A stretch of 64,000 bases of DNA from Lithospermum erythrorhizon (GCA_019722365.1 JADFUC010001380.1:496001-560000), one strand, 5' to 3'; counted from the first letter of the stretch, positions 23,837-36,518 are shown. The notes: generated from the sequence alone by a model not told the origin. Numbers and translations: made by a program.

Positions 23837-26631
23837 ATGTCTGAATTGGTAGCAAGGACTGGTCGCCATCAACAAAGATATGAAGATGGGTATCGCCTCA
23901 TTGCAGGGTAAGATTCAAAATTGGACTTTTTTTTGGATGGTATATTTATTTTTTGAAGCATTTGTTTTGTTAGCTCATTGCATGTTTTTTAGCTTTTCCC
24001 TTTTGTCAATTGTGTTATTTTATGAAGTTTAGTGATAAAAATGCAATCTTGGAGCATAATGTGGGATAATTATGGATTGGATTGGAATTTTTGTTGTGAT
24101 TAGAATATTGAGTTTTTATTTGATTGCATTGTGATTGGTTTTTGCTTGTAGTTATAATGTGGAATGATTAAAGCCCTTTTTTTTGAATTTGGATTCCGGA
24201 TTGATGTTTTATAATGTTAAGTGTGAAACCGTCACACGGCCCCTCGAATTCCTCCTCTGGCATACCTACTCAATCGATCAGGCGACTAGAGGTTTTCTTT
24301 TAAGCAATTGAATACAAGGTTCGCTCCTATGAGAGTCGAATCCATACTGCATGTGCATGTGCATGTGCATAACACTCTAGTTCTTTAATAGTTGAGCTAT
24401 GCCCGGGCTGATGTTTTATAATGTTGGGAATAGTCCCTCCGTCTCAAAATGTTAGATAGACTAATACACATAAATTACAATGGGATGGATCGTGTACCGA
24501 ATGAGTTAGTTTCTGACAGTTTACAGCATACTGGGGTTTAAATGGATAGATCCTGTAGCTCCATCGAATTGTATTATGTGCATCAGTTTATAGCTAATTA
24601 GGGCATCTGTTTGTCACCATGAAGCCGATAACTTCTTGTAATTTTACCAAATCATTTATTATGCTGGATAGGAATTGTCACCTACTGCAGCATAACATGC
24701 TGAGAAATGTATCACAACACTTATCAGTTGGATTTGTTAACGGATTTTTTTGCCTTCTTAACTTTATCGGGTCACATGTCGTCGGGGTGGAAATTTAAGC
24801 ATTTTCATCCTGCAGAAGCATGTTGGTTTTGACAAAGGTTTCCTAGATACTTTCAGACATAGATTTCCTTCAGTTCCGGGCTGTTAATAGTTCATGCTTG
24901 ACACTTCCTACCATCTGGAGAATTTATACGTGAAATTTATAGTGCATTTATCTGCTTTGAAACTATTCTCATCTCTATTATATTGGATAAACTTTCAAAT
25001 TATCCATTTGGTTGCTTTTCTTAATTAGTATGTAGTGCATGAATCGTGATGTTGTGTTTTCCATATATTTTCAATCTTAACTCTATGATGCCCATCAGGT
25101 GCATCCCATATAAGTTTAGATATTCAGAAGAAAATGGCAGTGCGGATTCAGAAAATAATATTGAGGTTTTGATGATCAATTCAACTAGTGGACCCGGTCT
25201 TCTATTTCCAAAGGTGAGTTTTTTTTTTTCAAGCACATGTTTGTAGATATTCATTAAGCAGCTGATCGTCATATGTGTGTTGCAAAACTATCTCACAGTA
25301 TAAGTTTGAAAACACTCTTTCAATTTTTTGTCACATTACCTTCTAAATCTCTGCTGCTTAGAATTTGTTGTTGGACTTAAGATCGAGTAGCCTTGCTGCA
25401 TTAGAAGATGAATTTGGAAACCAATTGAGTAGGACGGACTATATCTAAAACACATGGACTTGTGGAAATAGCTCAAGAAAAACAATCTGGACTTACAATG
25501 GGTGCAGTAGTAGATGAAAGTCGTACCTAATTAAAAAAATATGTTGCCTGGTAATCCCTTCCAGAGACTCGTTCACTGCTTTGTTGTTTTCAAATCAGAG
25601 GTGCCACATGTGTGCCTTTAGATAAACTAACTCTTGGAAACCAGATAAGTTTTGCTTTCAGTTTCCGGATCATGTTTCAACTTCACTATTGACGGTAGTT
25701 TTGCTTTTAAATAATTTGAGTCAGATATAATATGCTTTCATTTTTCTGTTTCATTGTAGGGTGGATGGGAAAACGATGAAACAGTTGAGGAAGCAGCAAA
25801 GCGCGAAGCTATAGAGGAGGCTGGAGTTAGAGGAGATTTGATGGTATGTTTTGAGGAAGTATTCTATGCCTGAGTATCACACTTCACTTATATATAATAG
25901 AATGTCTAGTATTGTACCGTCTTTGTCCATTTTCTTCTGTGGGTGCCTCTGGAAGTCCATATAAAGCTGCATTGCAATGTGCTATAGTAGTTTATGGTAC
26001 TAATATGGTAGCATAGGCAGACCTTATGAAAAGCAGTACTCCATATATTTCTTCGTTCTTCTTAGGGTACTCATAATGTTCCTAAATTCAATGTACCAAA
26101 GTAGTTGTACATGGTTATCGCTTCATCAGACAAGTTTCCATGGGATATTTTAAATGGTTTTTCTGAAGCAAAATGGCCGAATTCAAACAATTATTGGACG
26201 AGTACCATGGGAGATGTCACATTACTCTCATACAAAATTTGAAGGCAACTCTTAGACTTTATTTCTAAAAAATTGGCGTCATTGTAGTTTCTCTTTCTAG
26301 GTGACTTTCTTATATATGGATGCAGAAGACTAATGCCACAAATTAATTTCCATGAATTTTATCTTCGTCCCAGCACTTTCTTGGAGACTACGAATTCAAA
26401 AGCAAAACACTCCAAGATGAATTTAGTCCAGAAGGATTATGTAAAGCTGCCATGTACGCTCTGCTTGTGAAGGAGGAACTTGATTGCTGGCCAGAACAGA
26501 GTCTCCGACAAAGAAGATGGTTGACAGTTCCTGAAGCTATAGGTTGCTGTCGACATTCATGGATGCGGAAAGCCCTCGAGGAAGGTTTCTCCAAGTGGCA
26601 TGCTGATGGTATGATTAAAACGATGAAGTAG
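23837..26631 (+). CDS. NUDT16: Nudix hydrolase, NUDT16-like
   Basis: Nudix enzymes hydrolyse nucleoside diphosphates linked to another moiety, using a divalent metal. The four exons 23837-23907, 25099-25213, 25760-25843 and 26374-26631 give 175 residues. The N-terminus MSELVARTGRHQQRYEDGYR closely resembles Arabidopsis NUDT16 and its relatives. The Nudix box GX5EX7REUXEEXGU is complete at residues 63-85: G63, E69, R77-E78, E81-E82, G84. The later segment HFLGDYEFKSKTLQDEFSPE and the C-terminal CRHSWMRKALEEGFSKWH also fit the subfamily. Intron 1 (1191 bp) contains a SINE. In Arabidopsis the closest relatives are placed in mitochondria, but a targeting peptide is not obvious here. The substrate is not determinable. 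Confidence 0.9.
24219..24408 (-). mobile_element. tRNA-derived SINE with 17-bp target-site duplication
   Basis: The 190-bp element lies antisense in intron 1 of the Nudix gene. It is flanked by the perfect direct repeat TGATGTTTTATAATGTT at 24202-24218 and 24409-24425. Read on the minus strand it starts GCCCGGGCATAGCTCAACTA and has an A-box-like TAGCTCAAC (24391-24399) and a B-box-like GGATTCGACTC (24333-24343), as in RNA polymerase III promoters of tRNA-derived SINEs. A CATGTG microsatellite lies between the boxes. The 3' end is GGTTTCACACTT, with no poly(A). Confidence 0.82.
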
Positions 26632-27179
26632 GAAGATGACTAACAACGCTATTGGTGGCTTTGGTTCATCTCATCGGCGTTGAGAGATTTTCAACCACAA
26701 AGGCCCAGTCTGAAGTTGATTTTGGTGCCTAATTGTTTGAACTTTTTACTTTGTATTTTTCCGGATAATGTTATCCCAGAGGTGGGAGAAGATGCAAATA
26801 GTTCTGTCTGCTTTAGACATTCAATTATCTGATCACAAGATTATTGGTTCTTTCATGTTATGGAGAACTTGGAAATAGAGAAATGAGAATTATTTTCTGA
26901 TTAGTTCTACTACTTTTAATTCTTTTACACATTTCAAATTTGAAACCTTAAAGAATCTTAACTTGTGGGATGCGACTGTTTGCATAACAAATGATGCAAT
27001 GACGATCAAAATATAAAATATTTTATCCATAGAAATATATTTCACCAAATATTATACAATAAATATAAAAATATTTGAACTCAAAACTTAATCCAACCAT
27101 CAAATTTCATTATTCATACAACCAAGTTAAATGAAACATTGTGGATTCCGGATCCATTCATGTCAGATTGTCTGTGAGG
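26632..27179. other. Intergenic region between convergent genes
   Basis: These 548 bp separate the stop codons of the Nudix gene (+) and EMG1 (-). They must hold both 3' untranslated regions and polyadenylation signals. No other gene is visible. Confidence 0.6.
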
Positions 27180-29382
27180 TTACAAAATACTCCACTTCTG
27201 TTCCACAGCATTAGTGATCATTGATATACAGTAGGCAGCACTCAATGGATAATTGGAAACTGCAAAAATGTACATCAACTTAATATCAATGGATAATGAT
27301 ACAGCAAGAATAAATGGGACACCACAAAAGGAGCCAAAGAAAATCCATAAAGCTAGTAGTGGAAACAGAAAAAGAATGAACCAAATCACAAAAAATATAT
27401 CAAGAGTATTTTCTTCAGAGCACTTCAGGTGGTCATGACAAACTCATAGAAGTTTAGCATTCGATAATCTACTAAACATTTTCTCTCTAATATCTAATGG
27501 ATTAGAGGGCTACTTCTAACAGAAGTTAATTTCAGACAAATGCAAGTAAACTTCTGGTAGCAATGATTCACAATAATTTCAGACAATGCCGATCACAATG
27601 GAGCCAGGTGTAGTGTAACAAGAAATGTAAAAAGATGCATGGACCACAAGGGAGCCAGGTGTAGTGTAACAAGAAATGGAGACAGCAGAGAGCTGACCAG
27701 TGCGTAAATCGAACAACCAGAAATAACTACAGGAATGAAATATCATTAAAGAACTAGCTTACCTGATATATAATCTTCAACATAATCATTTTCAATTTTC
27801 CCATGGGCCATTGCACCAACCTGCAAGAAGATCAAATTAAATTCCTGCACCAAGTGCTGTGAATTTCATACTATATGCTTTCAATGTAACAGATGGGCTT
27901 ACCACAAACACAAGATCCAACTCATCACTAACAGCATTGACATACTTTTGTATGTTAACCACTTTGTTGGAACTATGTGAAAAACCTGATTACAACAAAG
28001 AAAACTTCAATATCTTTGTTTATCATGATGAGATTTCAAAAGAAACATAACACATTAAGGAAGGAGATGACTTGACCTATCTTCCGCGAATCGATTGGTA
28101 GATATTGTGTAACAGGGTTCTTTATAGTTTTGAGAAGCTTATCACGCTTGCCAACAGCAGTTATGCTAAGCTTCTGAAGAAGTTGTACTGCACCGGATAC
28201 AGCAGACAAAGCAAATTAAAAAATTAGGAGAGCTAATGGAAACAAAGTCCATAATAACCCATGTTAAATTTAGTAGTTTAGGGATAGTCATTTAACTTAC
28301 AGATGACACCAGCAAATCTCACATATGTTCTGGGAATTCGAACATGAGGACTAATTTCAAACAAGACATCTTTCTGTGTTCTGACATACAAAGCTTTTAA
28401 TCTCCCAGATTTGTTGATTCGACTATCAAGGATCATCAAGATGGCCTGAATGACAACATTTTCAAGCCGAAATTGATTCAGAAAGATGATCGTGCAAGTC
28501 AAGATTGCCACCAATGACTCAACATTTTCAAGCAGAAAATAAACTCAAAGAGATCAGACTAACAAATCCCGAGAAAATTATCCAATTTCATTCTTGCATA
28601 ACTTAAAGAATATTAAAAACAACCAGTGATCTAGCCAATGCCAAAGAAAGACAACAAACAGAATGGACCAATTATGCCCTAACCTGATGAGCAATGTCAG
28701 GACGATAATCAGCTGGATTACGGTTGTGCCTCTGAAGGAAATGGGCATGCTTATCTGAGTTTAGAAGTTCATAATTCTGCAGAAGTAAGAGAAACACCAG
28801 TATTAAGCACCCCAAGGCACAAAAATAACCTTTTGCTATTTCATACCTTCTCCATTATTTATCAAAATGGATTCACACCAGATTTATATGTAAAAGATAT
28901 TATTCTGAATATAATCGAGATATAAATTAAATTTGTCAATAAAACAGAAACTATGAGGTTGTAACAGAAAATAAGTTGTAGAGAGATTGTAAAGTAGCAG
29001 ATTCATAGTGATGATTATGGTTTTACTTTTGAGGTTGAAAAATCAATGGTATTCTTCTACGTTTTCCCGTTGAAATTAAAACATAAGTAAGAACACTGTT
29101 TCAGACCTTCCCGACTTTAGCAACTTCCAGGGAAGCATTCTCTAGGATAAAAATGACTCCAGGCTTCTTGCCTCCATCAGATGGGGGGAGAGGAATACCA
29201 GGAAACTCATCTAAACCGGCATCACCTCTCTCTTCAACAGTTCCACTCATACCTTCAGCCTTCACTTCGTCCTCCGTTGACTCAGGAGCGTCCTCTTCAA
29301 CAATTTGTTCGGTCTCATCTCTCTCGTATTTACCTTCTGTCTTCTTTCTCTTAACCCCTTTTATTTTATGATACCTCACCAT
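27180..29382 (-). CDS. EMG1: Ribosomal RNA small subunit methyltransferase EMG1/NEP1
   Basis: EMG1/Nep1 is a SPOUT-class enzyme that N1-methylates a pseudouridine of 18S rRNA in the nucleolus and is needed for 40S subunit assembly. Seven exons: 29107-29382, 28684-28776, 28301-28445, 28077-28187, 27903-27985, 27763-27820 and 27180-27259. They give 281 residues. A charged N-terminal extension (about residues 1-70) precedes GVIFILENASLEVAKVGK. The core includes NYELLNSDKHAHFLQRHNRN, AILMILDSRINKSGRLKALY, HVRIPRTYVRFAGVILQLLQ, LVFVVGAMAHGKIENDYVED and SNYPLSAAYCISMITNAVEQ, the last ones being the conserved SAM-binding knot region. All joins keep frame. The start is the first ATG (MVRYHKIKG). Confidence 0.95.
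27600..27678. repeat. Perfect 28-bp direct repeat in EMG1 intron 6
   Basis: The 28-bp word beginning GGAGCCAGGTGTAGTGTAAC occurs at 27600-27627 and identically at 27651-27678, a period of 51 bp. Because it is perfect, the duplication must be recent or conserved. Confidence 0.85.
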
Positions 29383-30181
29383 TTTCTAATTAGGACTCAA
29401 ATTCACTTCGAATCCTACACACCCCACCAACGAAATATTACCTTTAGCTTCATTAATTTACAAACTATGGAGATAGATAATTATGGTAAACATAATGATC
29501 CAAATAATTATAATACACAGATTATCAAACTCTTATTCGCCAAAGCCCGATTCTACTGAAAAAATTTTAATCTTGATATTCCTAACTTAAAAGCTCAATT
29601 CTAACTATGCCCATATGTTTCTTAGTTACAACAAGTCATAAAATCAAATTATTTTACTACATCACAATTTTTTTAAAGAACTAGGACATTCATATTATCC
29701 ACTCACTCCTTCAAATTCTAAAAAAAAAACGGCCCTTGTACTTGATCCCGTGTATGAGTAATATCCCGTGGCCACTCCACTAACCCAATGGTTTCCCATT
29801 CATTTATTAACAAAATCATCCAGAAGCTACATGTTTTATTTATTTTAATTACTTGCATAATTAAGACTACATATTTCAAGCCAAAAGTTTCAATCTTTCA
29901 GATTAAACTTTACAATTAACTAACATTTCACATACATATGCAAGTTAAGCAAATTTATTATACATAAACAAAAAATCAACTAATAATATGGATAATCTTA
30001 AATGAAAGAAGATAAAGACAATCAAGAACATAATAAATACAGACTAAAAATCAAATCTTTAATGTTAAATGTGGATAATAAAGAATAAAAATTAATTTTT
30101 TTTTATAGTTAAATTTACAATAATCTCCCCCCCACCTCATATACTTCTAACCTCAACCTCATTTATAAACGGATGTTAGCG
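29383..30181. other. Upstream region of EMG1
   Basis: About 800 bp of AT-rich DNA without a supportable gene. It contains the promoter of the minus-strand EMG1 gene, though no clear TATA box is seen. Confidence 0.45.
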
Positions 30182-31618
30182 CAATTATCTAAAAAATTAA
30201 AACTTTAATTCATGGCAATACATATTGAAAACGTGAGAAGCAGAAACTGAAAATAATATATAAATGATGAAAAATAAAGAATATATAAAATACAAACATG
30301 AGATTAAAGTTGAATATGAATATGTATATTGAATATTGAAGGTGAAAATAGTACCAGTAGGAAGTAGCTTTGGAAGTTTGAAAAAAATGTGCAGTCGTGC
30401 ACATATAGGAAAATATCTTAGGGTTGGTTTGGGGTAGTTAGAGCCTAGAGCTGACCTGGACCAACTCGGACGGCCCGAGGCCAGTTCGTTAACGGACCTG
30501 GGCCCCCTCGAACATGCTATGCAGGTCGGTCCGGTTCGATCCTTAAGGGTCGGACCTGACCCGGTTCGTTAAGTGTAGTGTTTGTGGAAGAGATTTATTT
30601 AAGGGTAAAATAGTCGTTTAACGGTATTTTAACGGCTTTGTTTGGGTGTGAATTTAGTCGACTCGAATTGCTATACCTAGGAGCTTGATTTGGACTCGGA
30701 TAAAAATCGAAATATTCATATCGGTCAGGGTCGGTCCATCCGGATTTTGGATAAAAAACGGTCGGGCCAGGACCGGTTTTACAAGCTTTAAGTATGAGCA
30801 GGACGGATCAGGTTGTGGTCTGGGCCGGACCGGATTTGAACGGTCGGTCGGTTCATTAATTTTTTTTTAATAAGGTATAACTTGACATATCACTGTCAAT
30901 ACATGGCCGTCGAACTTGCATGATCACGCATTGAGTAGCCTAAAGACTAAAATTACCATAAACCATTATTTGTATTAATTCGAACAAATTATTTGTATTA
31001 ATTTTAATTTTAATCGGTATATCCGAGTCAGGTCGGCCGGATTTCGGATAGGACGGATTTTACTTTTAGAATATCCGAAATCGGTTCCGGATTCCCTACG
31101 CCCCCTCAAAATCCAGTAAATCGGTCCGATCGCTTTTGCTAGCTATCTGAATTCAATTATCAAAAATTAAAACTTTAATTAAATGGCGTTACGTATTGAA
31201 AGCGAAGATAATATATAAATGATAAAAAATAAAGAATATATAAAATACAAACATGAGATTAAAGTTGAAAATTAATATGTATATTGAATATTGAAGGTGA
31301 AAATAGTACCAGTAGGAAATAGCTTCGGAAGTTGGAATAAAATATTTAGATATAGGAAAATATCTAAATTTAGGGTTGGATAGGTTTAGTTAGTCGAATG
31401 TTTGAGTGTAGATAGAGACTTAGGGCGTCTAAACGGTGGTTCGTCGGAGGCACAGGGGGCACAGTTCGTTAAGTGCCCCTCGAGACATGTTGCAGGCCGG
31501 GCACGGCCGGGTTAGGTAGACATGACTAAGTGTAGTGTTTGAGGAAAATTCATTTAGGGGCAAAATAGTCATTTCACAACATTTTAACACTGTTTGGGTG
31601 TGAATTTAGTCCGACTCA
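30182..31618. repeat. Diverged ~480-bp direct duplication flanking a GC-rich spacer
   Basis: The segment 30182-30664 is repeated at 31154-31618 with the same order of words: AAAATTAAAACTTTAATT, AATAAAGAATATATAAAATA, ATTGAATATTGAAGGTGAAA, AGTTCGTTAA, TAAGTGTAGTGTTTG and TGTTTGGGTGTGAATTTAGT. The 490-bp spacer is rich in GGTCGGTCC, CCGGATTT and GGACGGAT words and itself contains two similar halves. The copies lack TG...CA ends, and I see no primer-binding site, so they are not obvious LTRs. The origin is unknown. Confidence 0.7.
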
Positions 31619-32861
31619 TTTTGGGAAGCTAATGTAATGAAGCTTTGAAATGGCCCATTTTATTAACAATGAGCTTATCGAAATACTATACTTAAAAAGA
31701 GGTTAAAATAATGGTACATGCTAGATTATTGACACTGTTTGAGGTGTGTTTATAGCACCATTGATTTTTTAGTAGTAGTTAACTATTGTAGTTGGTATCT
31801 ATATAAAAAATTATAGTAGTTGATAGTCAAGTATTTAGTTGATCTGACATCTGGTAAAAACATTTCAAAAACATCACGTGTACGATGTTTCGATGAAGTA
31901 TGTCACCGATCGAGTGCTACATAAAAAATACTAGTATTTCCATACTTTCGATCGTCTTTAGTTGCACTTGGCAACGAGCGGATGCTCCATCGAGTGGGTG
32001 CTTGTGCCTTTGAAAGAGGGCATGGAGTACTCTACTCAACTAACAAGTATGTGCAAGATCTTAATAACTAGGGTCAATCTTGTTAGTGATTTTATCAATT
32101 ACGAATTATATGGATTTGGAGTAATGTTCAAATGAAGATGAATTCAATGGTTACACGACAAAGAAGAATAATTAGTTTATTCCGAATTCATTGTTAGTGA
32201 AAAGTATGGTTACATTTGGACTCTGTGGTGCGTGAATATCTTCTTATGGTATACTTGAATTTTTTTCAATTAGATCATACAAGTAAACTTTTAAAATTAA
32301 CATAGAGTCGTAGAGATTAATTAAGATGGATATATGCAAATATTGTTTGTAATAATTAATGTAGACGGTAAATTCGTTGCACCCAAATTTCAAGTTGCTA
32401 AAGACCTTGTGATAGTAAATAATTGGAGTCAAATGTACGAATATCCGTCTGATAAATATTTGCTAAATATTTCCTAGTCAGATTTGTTGAAGAGCAATTG
32501 AATTGTTGGGATAAAATCGACATTTTTATCTTTGGGAAGAGGGAAAAGGTGAGTGGAAAAGGACACAATCAAATATTTAATTGGTACTTTTTTTTAAAAG
32601 CGCATTAATGGCCGCTGATAGTCGAACCAGGCATCCCAAGTCATTTGGAAGGCCTCCTACGAATTAGGCGTTCGATGTTCTGTTGGTACTTTGTTCTCAT
32701 TACCACATTCATGTGCTGAATAGACCATTTGATGTCCCGTCTTTGGAGGCGTGTCGCACGTCTTTGAATGGGTCGAAATAAATACACATTCCTTTTAAGC
32801 GCTATTTTTGACTAAAAAGATCTCAAATTAAAAAAAAAATTATAATATTTTTATTTTTGAA
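31619..32861. other. Intergenic region
   Basis: I see no gene. The stretch 32600-32720 holds a CTCCTACGAATTAGGCGTTC-like word that reappears near 33423-33450, perhaps part of the adjacent transposon's flank. Confidence 0.4.
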
Positions 32862-32865
32862 GCTC

Positions 32866-35740
32866 TATAAATAGAGCCCAACTTTACTTAGTTTCAACAC
32901 CAAATTTTTTTCTCATATCTTTAATATCATTATATATATTTAACGTTTTTATCTTTGATCTCATAGGATCCTAATCGAACTTTTACTTTTCCGCCCTCTT
33001 TCATTTCTTAATCGAGCTCCAAAATCTCGATAATGACGCATGAACATCCTCAGAATATGGGAATACCAAATAATTTTCAAATGTCATATATGATGCCCCC
33101 AAATTATGGTATGTAATATCCCATAAATTTTCCGTATATGCAAAATCTGGAGGAAATAATGTTGTTGATGATCCGGCCTCCGTAAAATCTGACCGAGATC
33201 ACAGAGTTTTTCGGCCAAATATAAGCTAGAAATGTTGATGTGACATATCCTGATTTTAACTCCAACGAACCACCAAAATGAGACATTGAAATGTACACAG
33301 GTTGCGAGCAAAAGCAAGTAACCCACAGGTAAGGGGTTTTTAATCCTTTTTATTTTTTTTAAAACTTGATCCATGGCATATAATGAGAATCGAGCAGGAC
33401 ACAAAAATTCATTTGAAAAGTCTCCTAACATTTAGGTCGTTCGATGTTCTCTTCCTAATTTAGTTATTTTTCAACGGTAATGATAGTGAACTGGGGGTTG
33501 GCCAGAAGGGGAGTACATTTTGGAGTAAAATAACAACATATGTGAATGAGCATTCACCAAATGGTTCTCATAGGACTCAAGAAAAATGTGTCACTCATTG
33601 TCGTGATATAAACCAAAAAATCAGTGCATGGGTTGGTGTATTTAGAAAATCATTAGCGGAAAGGCAATGTGGTTGGTCAGATGACGACTACATAAAAAGA
33701 GCCCAAGAATTATATTTTGAGGATAAGAAAAGAAGTTCTCTTTGATTGATGAATGGAAATTGGTTCGTAAGGAACCAAGATATATGGTTGGACCCGATGC
33801 ATATGGCAGTAGTGGCTCTAAAAGGAAGAATAATGAGGTGACGATAGTTTCATCTTTCATTCCAACACTTATATGTCCTGAAGGAAGGGATGAAACAAAG
33901 AAAAAAGTAAATAATTCCTCTTCTAAAAGAAGGTCAAAACTCAATATTCAGGCGGAGTTTGAGAAGATAAAGAGCGGTCATTGAAGAATTGAAGGAAACA
34001 AAGAAAAATTAAATGATGCAAGAAGTTGCAAGTGCTCAAAAAGAAGAATCTGAGAGCTAAAAAAATGGAGATTTGGGTGAACCCTAAATCAAAGAAATCA
34101 GAGAAATGAGTTGGATGAATTTGAGGTAAAATTAAACACTCTAAGGCTGGTATTTGGTCATTAAGTACTACATTTAATATTTGGGATTTATTTCTCCAAG
34201 ACATGTTAGTGCATTGTGTTATCGTTTTCTCAAGCATGTTACTTTGCCATTGTGTTGTCATTTCTATCAACTTTAGCAAAGCATGTTACTTTGTCAATGT
34301 GTTGTCATTTCTATCAAATATATTATCTTTTTAATTCAATTTGATTAAGTAGAATGTTTGAAGTTTGAGGAATGAACATTATAAATTCTTCATTCATAAT
34401 AGGTTAGATATATTCTTTATTTACTTTCATATGTCAATGGATCCTTACCGTATGATGACTTTAATCTTGGCAATTCAACGTCAATGGAAGTTGGAGGAAT
34501 CATTATTTGACATCAATACTTGATTACTTGAAGAATTACAAGCAGTAATCAACATATACGAAGATACATAGAAAGAGATCATGAATCTGCTTGGCGTGAG
34601 CTCGTGAAGGATTACTTTCTTTGAATCTCTACATACATTGACCATGATTTATCTGGAATGCAAGGACATTATTTTTTTATGTATTGTAAACTCTTTCAAG
34701 TTTTTGATGCATATTTCACTCGGGCGAAATCATGTTGGAAAAAGAGGTTTATCGTATCTTGAAGTGTATTCTTTATCGAATGTTGGCTTATGGAGTTGCA
34801 GTAGATGCTTGTGATGAATACGTGAAGATTGAAAAGACGACGGCACTAGAGTGTGTTCGCAAGTTTTGTGAAGGGATAATAGCTATATTTGAGAAAGATT
34901 AGATGAGAAGGCCAAATGCGGAAGACTTGCAAAGACTACTCCATGTAGGTGATGAACATGGTTTTCCTGGAATGATTGGAAGTATTGACTACATGCATTG
35001 ACCATAGTTGTAAATAGCGGCGAATAGTGGTAAATAACGGCGAAATAGCGGATTTTTGAAGTTCCTTTCCTATGGACACGGCTAAGCGTTAATCCCTTGA
35101 CTGGCATTGACAATGAAAAAATTGTCTGATGCTTGCTTAAAGACAGTTGCGGTTGGACACAAGGACAACAAGCGTATTCTTGAAGTGGTTGCATCTGACT
35201 TTATGGATATAGCTGGCGTTCTTCGATTTTGAGACAACTGATATAAATGTCTTTAGATCGATCACCGGTCTTAGATGATATTGAGGGAGGTGATGCTCCA
35301 CAAGTGAATTTCACAGTCAATGGCCATCAATACAATTTGGCATACTATCTTGCAGATGAAATCTACCCGAAATGGCCCGTTTTCATCCAATCACTTCAAT
35401 ATCTCCAAGGAGAAAATGCAACATTGTTTGCAAAATAACAAGAATCATGTAGGAAGGACGTGGAACGTGCATTTGGGGTTCTCCAAGCACGATTCTCTAT
35501 CATTCTTCAACCAGCTAGAATGTGGGAAATAGGAGCCAGCTAATCCAAAATTATGCGAGCGTCCATCGCTTTTACATAATATGATAGTGGAAAGGCAGCA
35601 TTGATACATACTTACAAAATTGGGGAAAGCGTGAATTCGAACCTTGACGAGGGCAAACTGGATTATCAAACACAAGTATTACCACAATTTGAAGTACATG
35701 TTCAAAGTAGATTTGATTAGTAAATCCATGTGGAGTCGAA
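32866..35740 (+). mobile_element. Degenerate PIF/Harbinger transposon (two genes, both broken)
   Basis: A TATA box (TATAAATAG, 32866-32874) precedes a first gene starting ATGACGCATGAA at 33033. It reads MTHEHPQNMGIPNNFQMSYM, then stops. Later segments HCRDINQKISAWVGVFRKSL, RQCGWSDDDYIKRAQELYF and WKLVRKEPRYMVGPDAYGSS match the Myb/SANT-like accessory protein of plant PIF/Harbinger elements. From about 34437 the transposase follows (MDPYRMMTLILAIQRQWKLE, ECVRKFCEGIIAIFEKD, HGFPGMIGSIDYMH). After an insertion it continues INVLDRSPVLDDIEGGDAPQ, ADEIYPKWPVF and RKDVERAFGVLQARFSI, the DDE nuclease region. Several stops and frame changes show that it is dead. I could not fix the terminal inverted repeats. 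Confidence 0.85.
35003..35103. mobile_element. 101-bp insertion in the Harbinger transposase with 8-bp target duplication
   Basis: GCATTGAC occurs at 34995-35002 and again at 35104-35111, exactly flanking 101 bp that interrupt the transposase reading (SIDYMH... before, WKNC-like reading after). The inserted DNA starts CATAGTTGTAAATAGCGGCG and ends CCCTTGACTG. An 8-bp target duplication and CA...TG ends are what hAT-superfamily elements leave. The terminal inverted repeats are weak, so the superfamily is an inference. Confidence 0.6.
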
Positions 35741-36518
35741 CCGTGATAGGACCAAACATTTTCAATTGAAGGAGTATCTTGTCACATTTGGTGAAAGTTT
35801 GGAGGAACCTAAAACTAGATTTCATCTTTTTCCTAAGTTTTATCAATTTTAATATGTTGTTTGTGTGTTTTCAAAATTTATGTATGTTATCTTTATCTTA
35901 TTAATAATATCATGTATTGATGTGTTTTTAATATCATTGAATTTTTTTTAATTATTTATAATATTAATTAAAATATTGAAAAAATAGTATAACAAAATAA
36001 ATATTTAGTAATTATTATATCATACTTAAATAATAACTAATAGTTAAATCATATAAAATATGAAAGGAGAGAAGGAATATAGATGGCAGGGTATATGTTG
36101 GTGATGTGGAAGAAAGAGAAAATTGAATTATTGTATGAAATATTTATTGGTGTGGGATGTAAAAGTTATTGGAGATATTTAATGATATGGAAAATCAATA
36201 ATTTGATATGGCATGTGATAATTGATTTTTGAATTGTTAATTGTTGTGGGTAGTGTAAACCAAAAGGACCATTAGGTGTTAACTTTTAAAAATGTTATTT
36301 TTCAGGAATGTAACTGAAGAGCAATATTCATTCAATCACTTGCTAATTGTATATATTTGTATTTCAACCTAAATAGAATTTAATCTCTGGATGGAACATT
36401 AAAAACCATAAATTCGACATTTAGTTAGCTAGATAACTTCATAAATAATGAAGTAAAAAAACCATGTAAATATCTTGCTCTAACCAATCTAAGAGCTCTC
36501 TTACAGCATTTGTACTTC
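35741..36518. other. 3' flank of the Harbinger relic
   Basis: AT-rich DNA with no gene. The right end of the transposon probably lies here. A GGTCCTTTTGGTTTACAC-like end (minus strand, near 36271) is a candidate but has no matched partner. Confidence 0.35.

Noticed and set aside
29153..29371. Plus-strand frame opposite EMG1 exon 1.
   Set aside because: It is the shadow of the charged, Ser/Glu-rich N-terminal coding sequence of EMG1.
30182..31618. Reading the two 480-bp copies as LTRs of a small retrotransposon.
   Set aside because: Ends are not TG...CA, and there is no primer-binding site, polypurine tract or target duplication visible.
35115..35235. An open frame (KKLSDACLKTVAVGHKDNKR and on) that looked like a captured host exon inside the transposon.
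   Set aside because: Read with frame changes, the same DNA aligns with the Harbinger transposase (WKNC...LEVVAS...AFFDFETTDIN), so no capture is needed.
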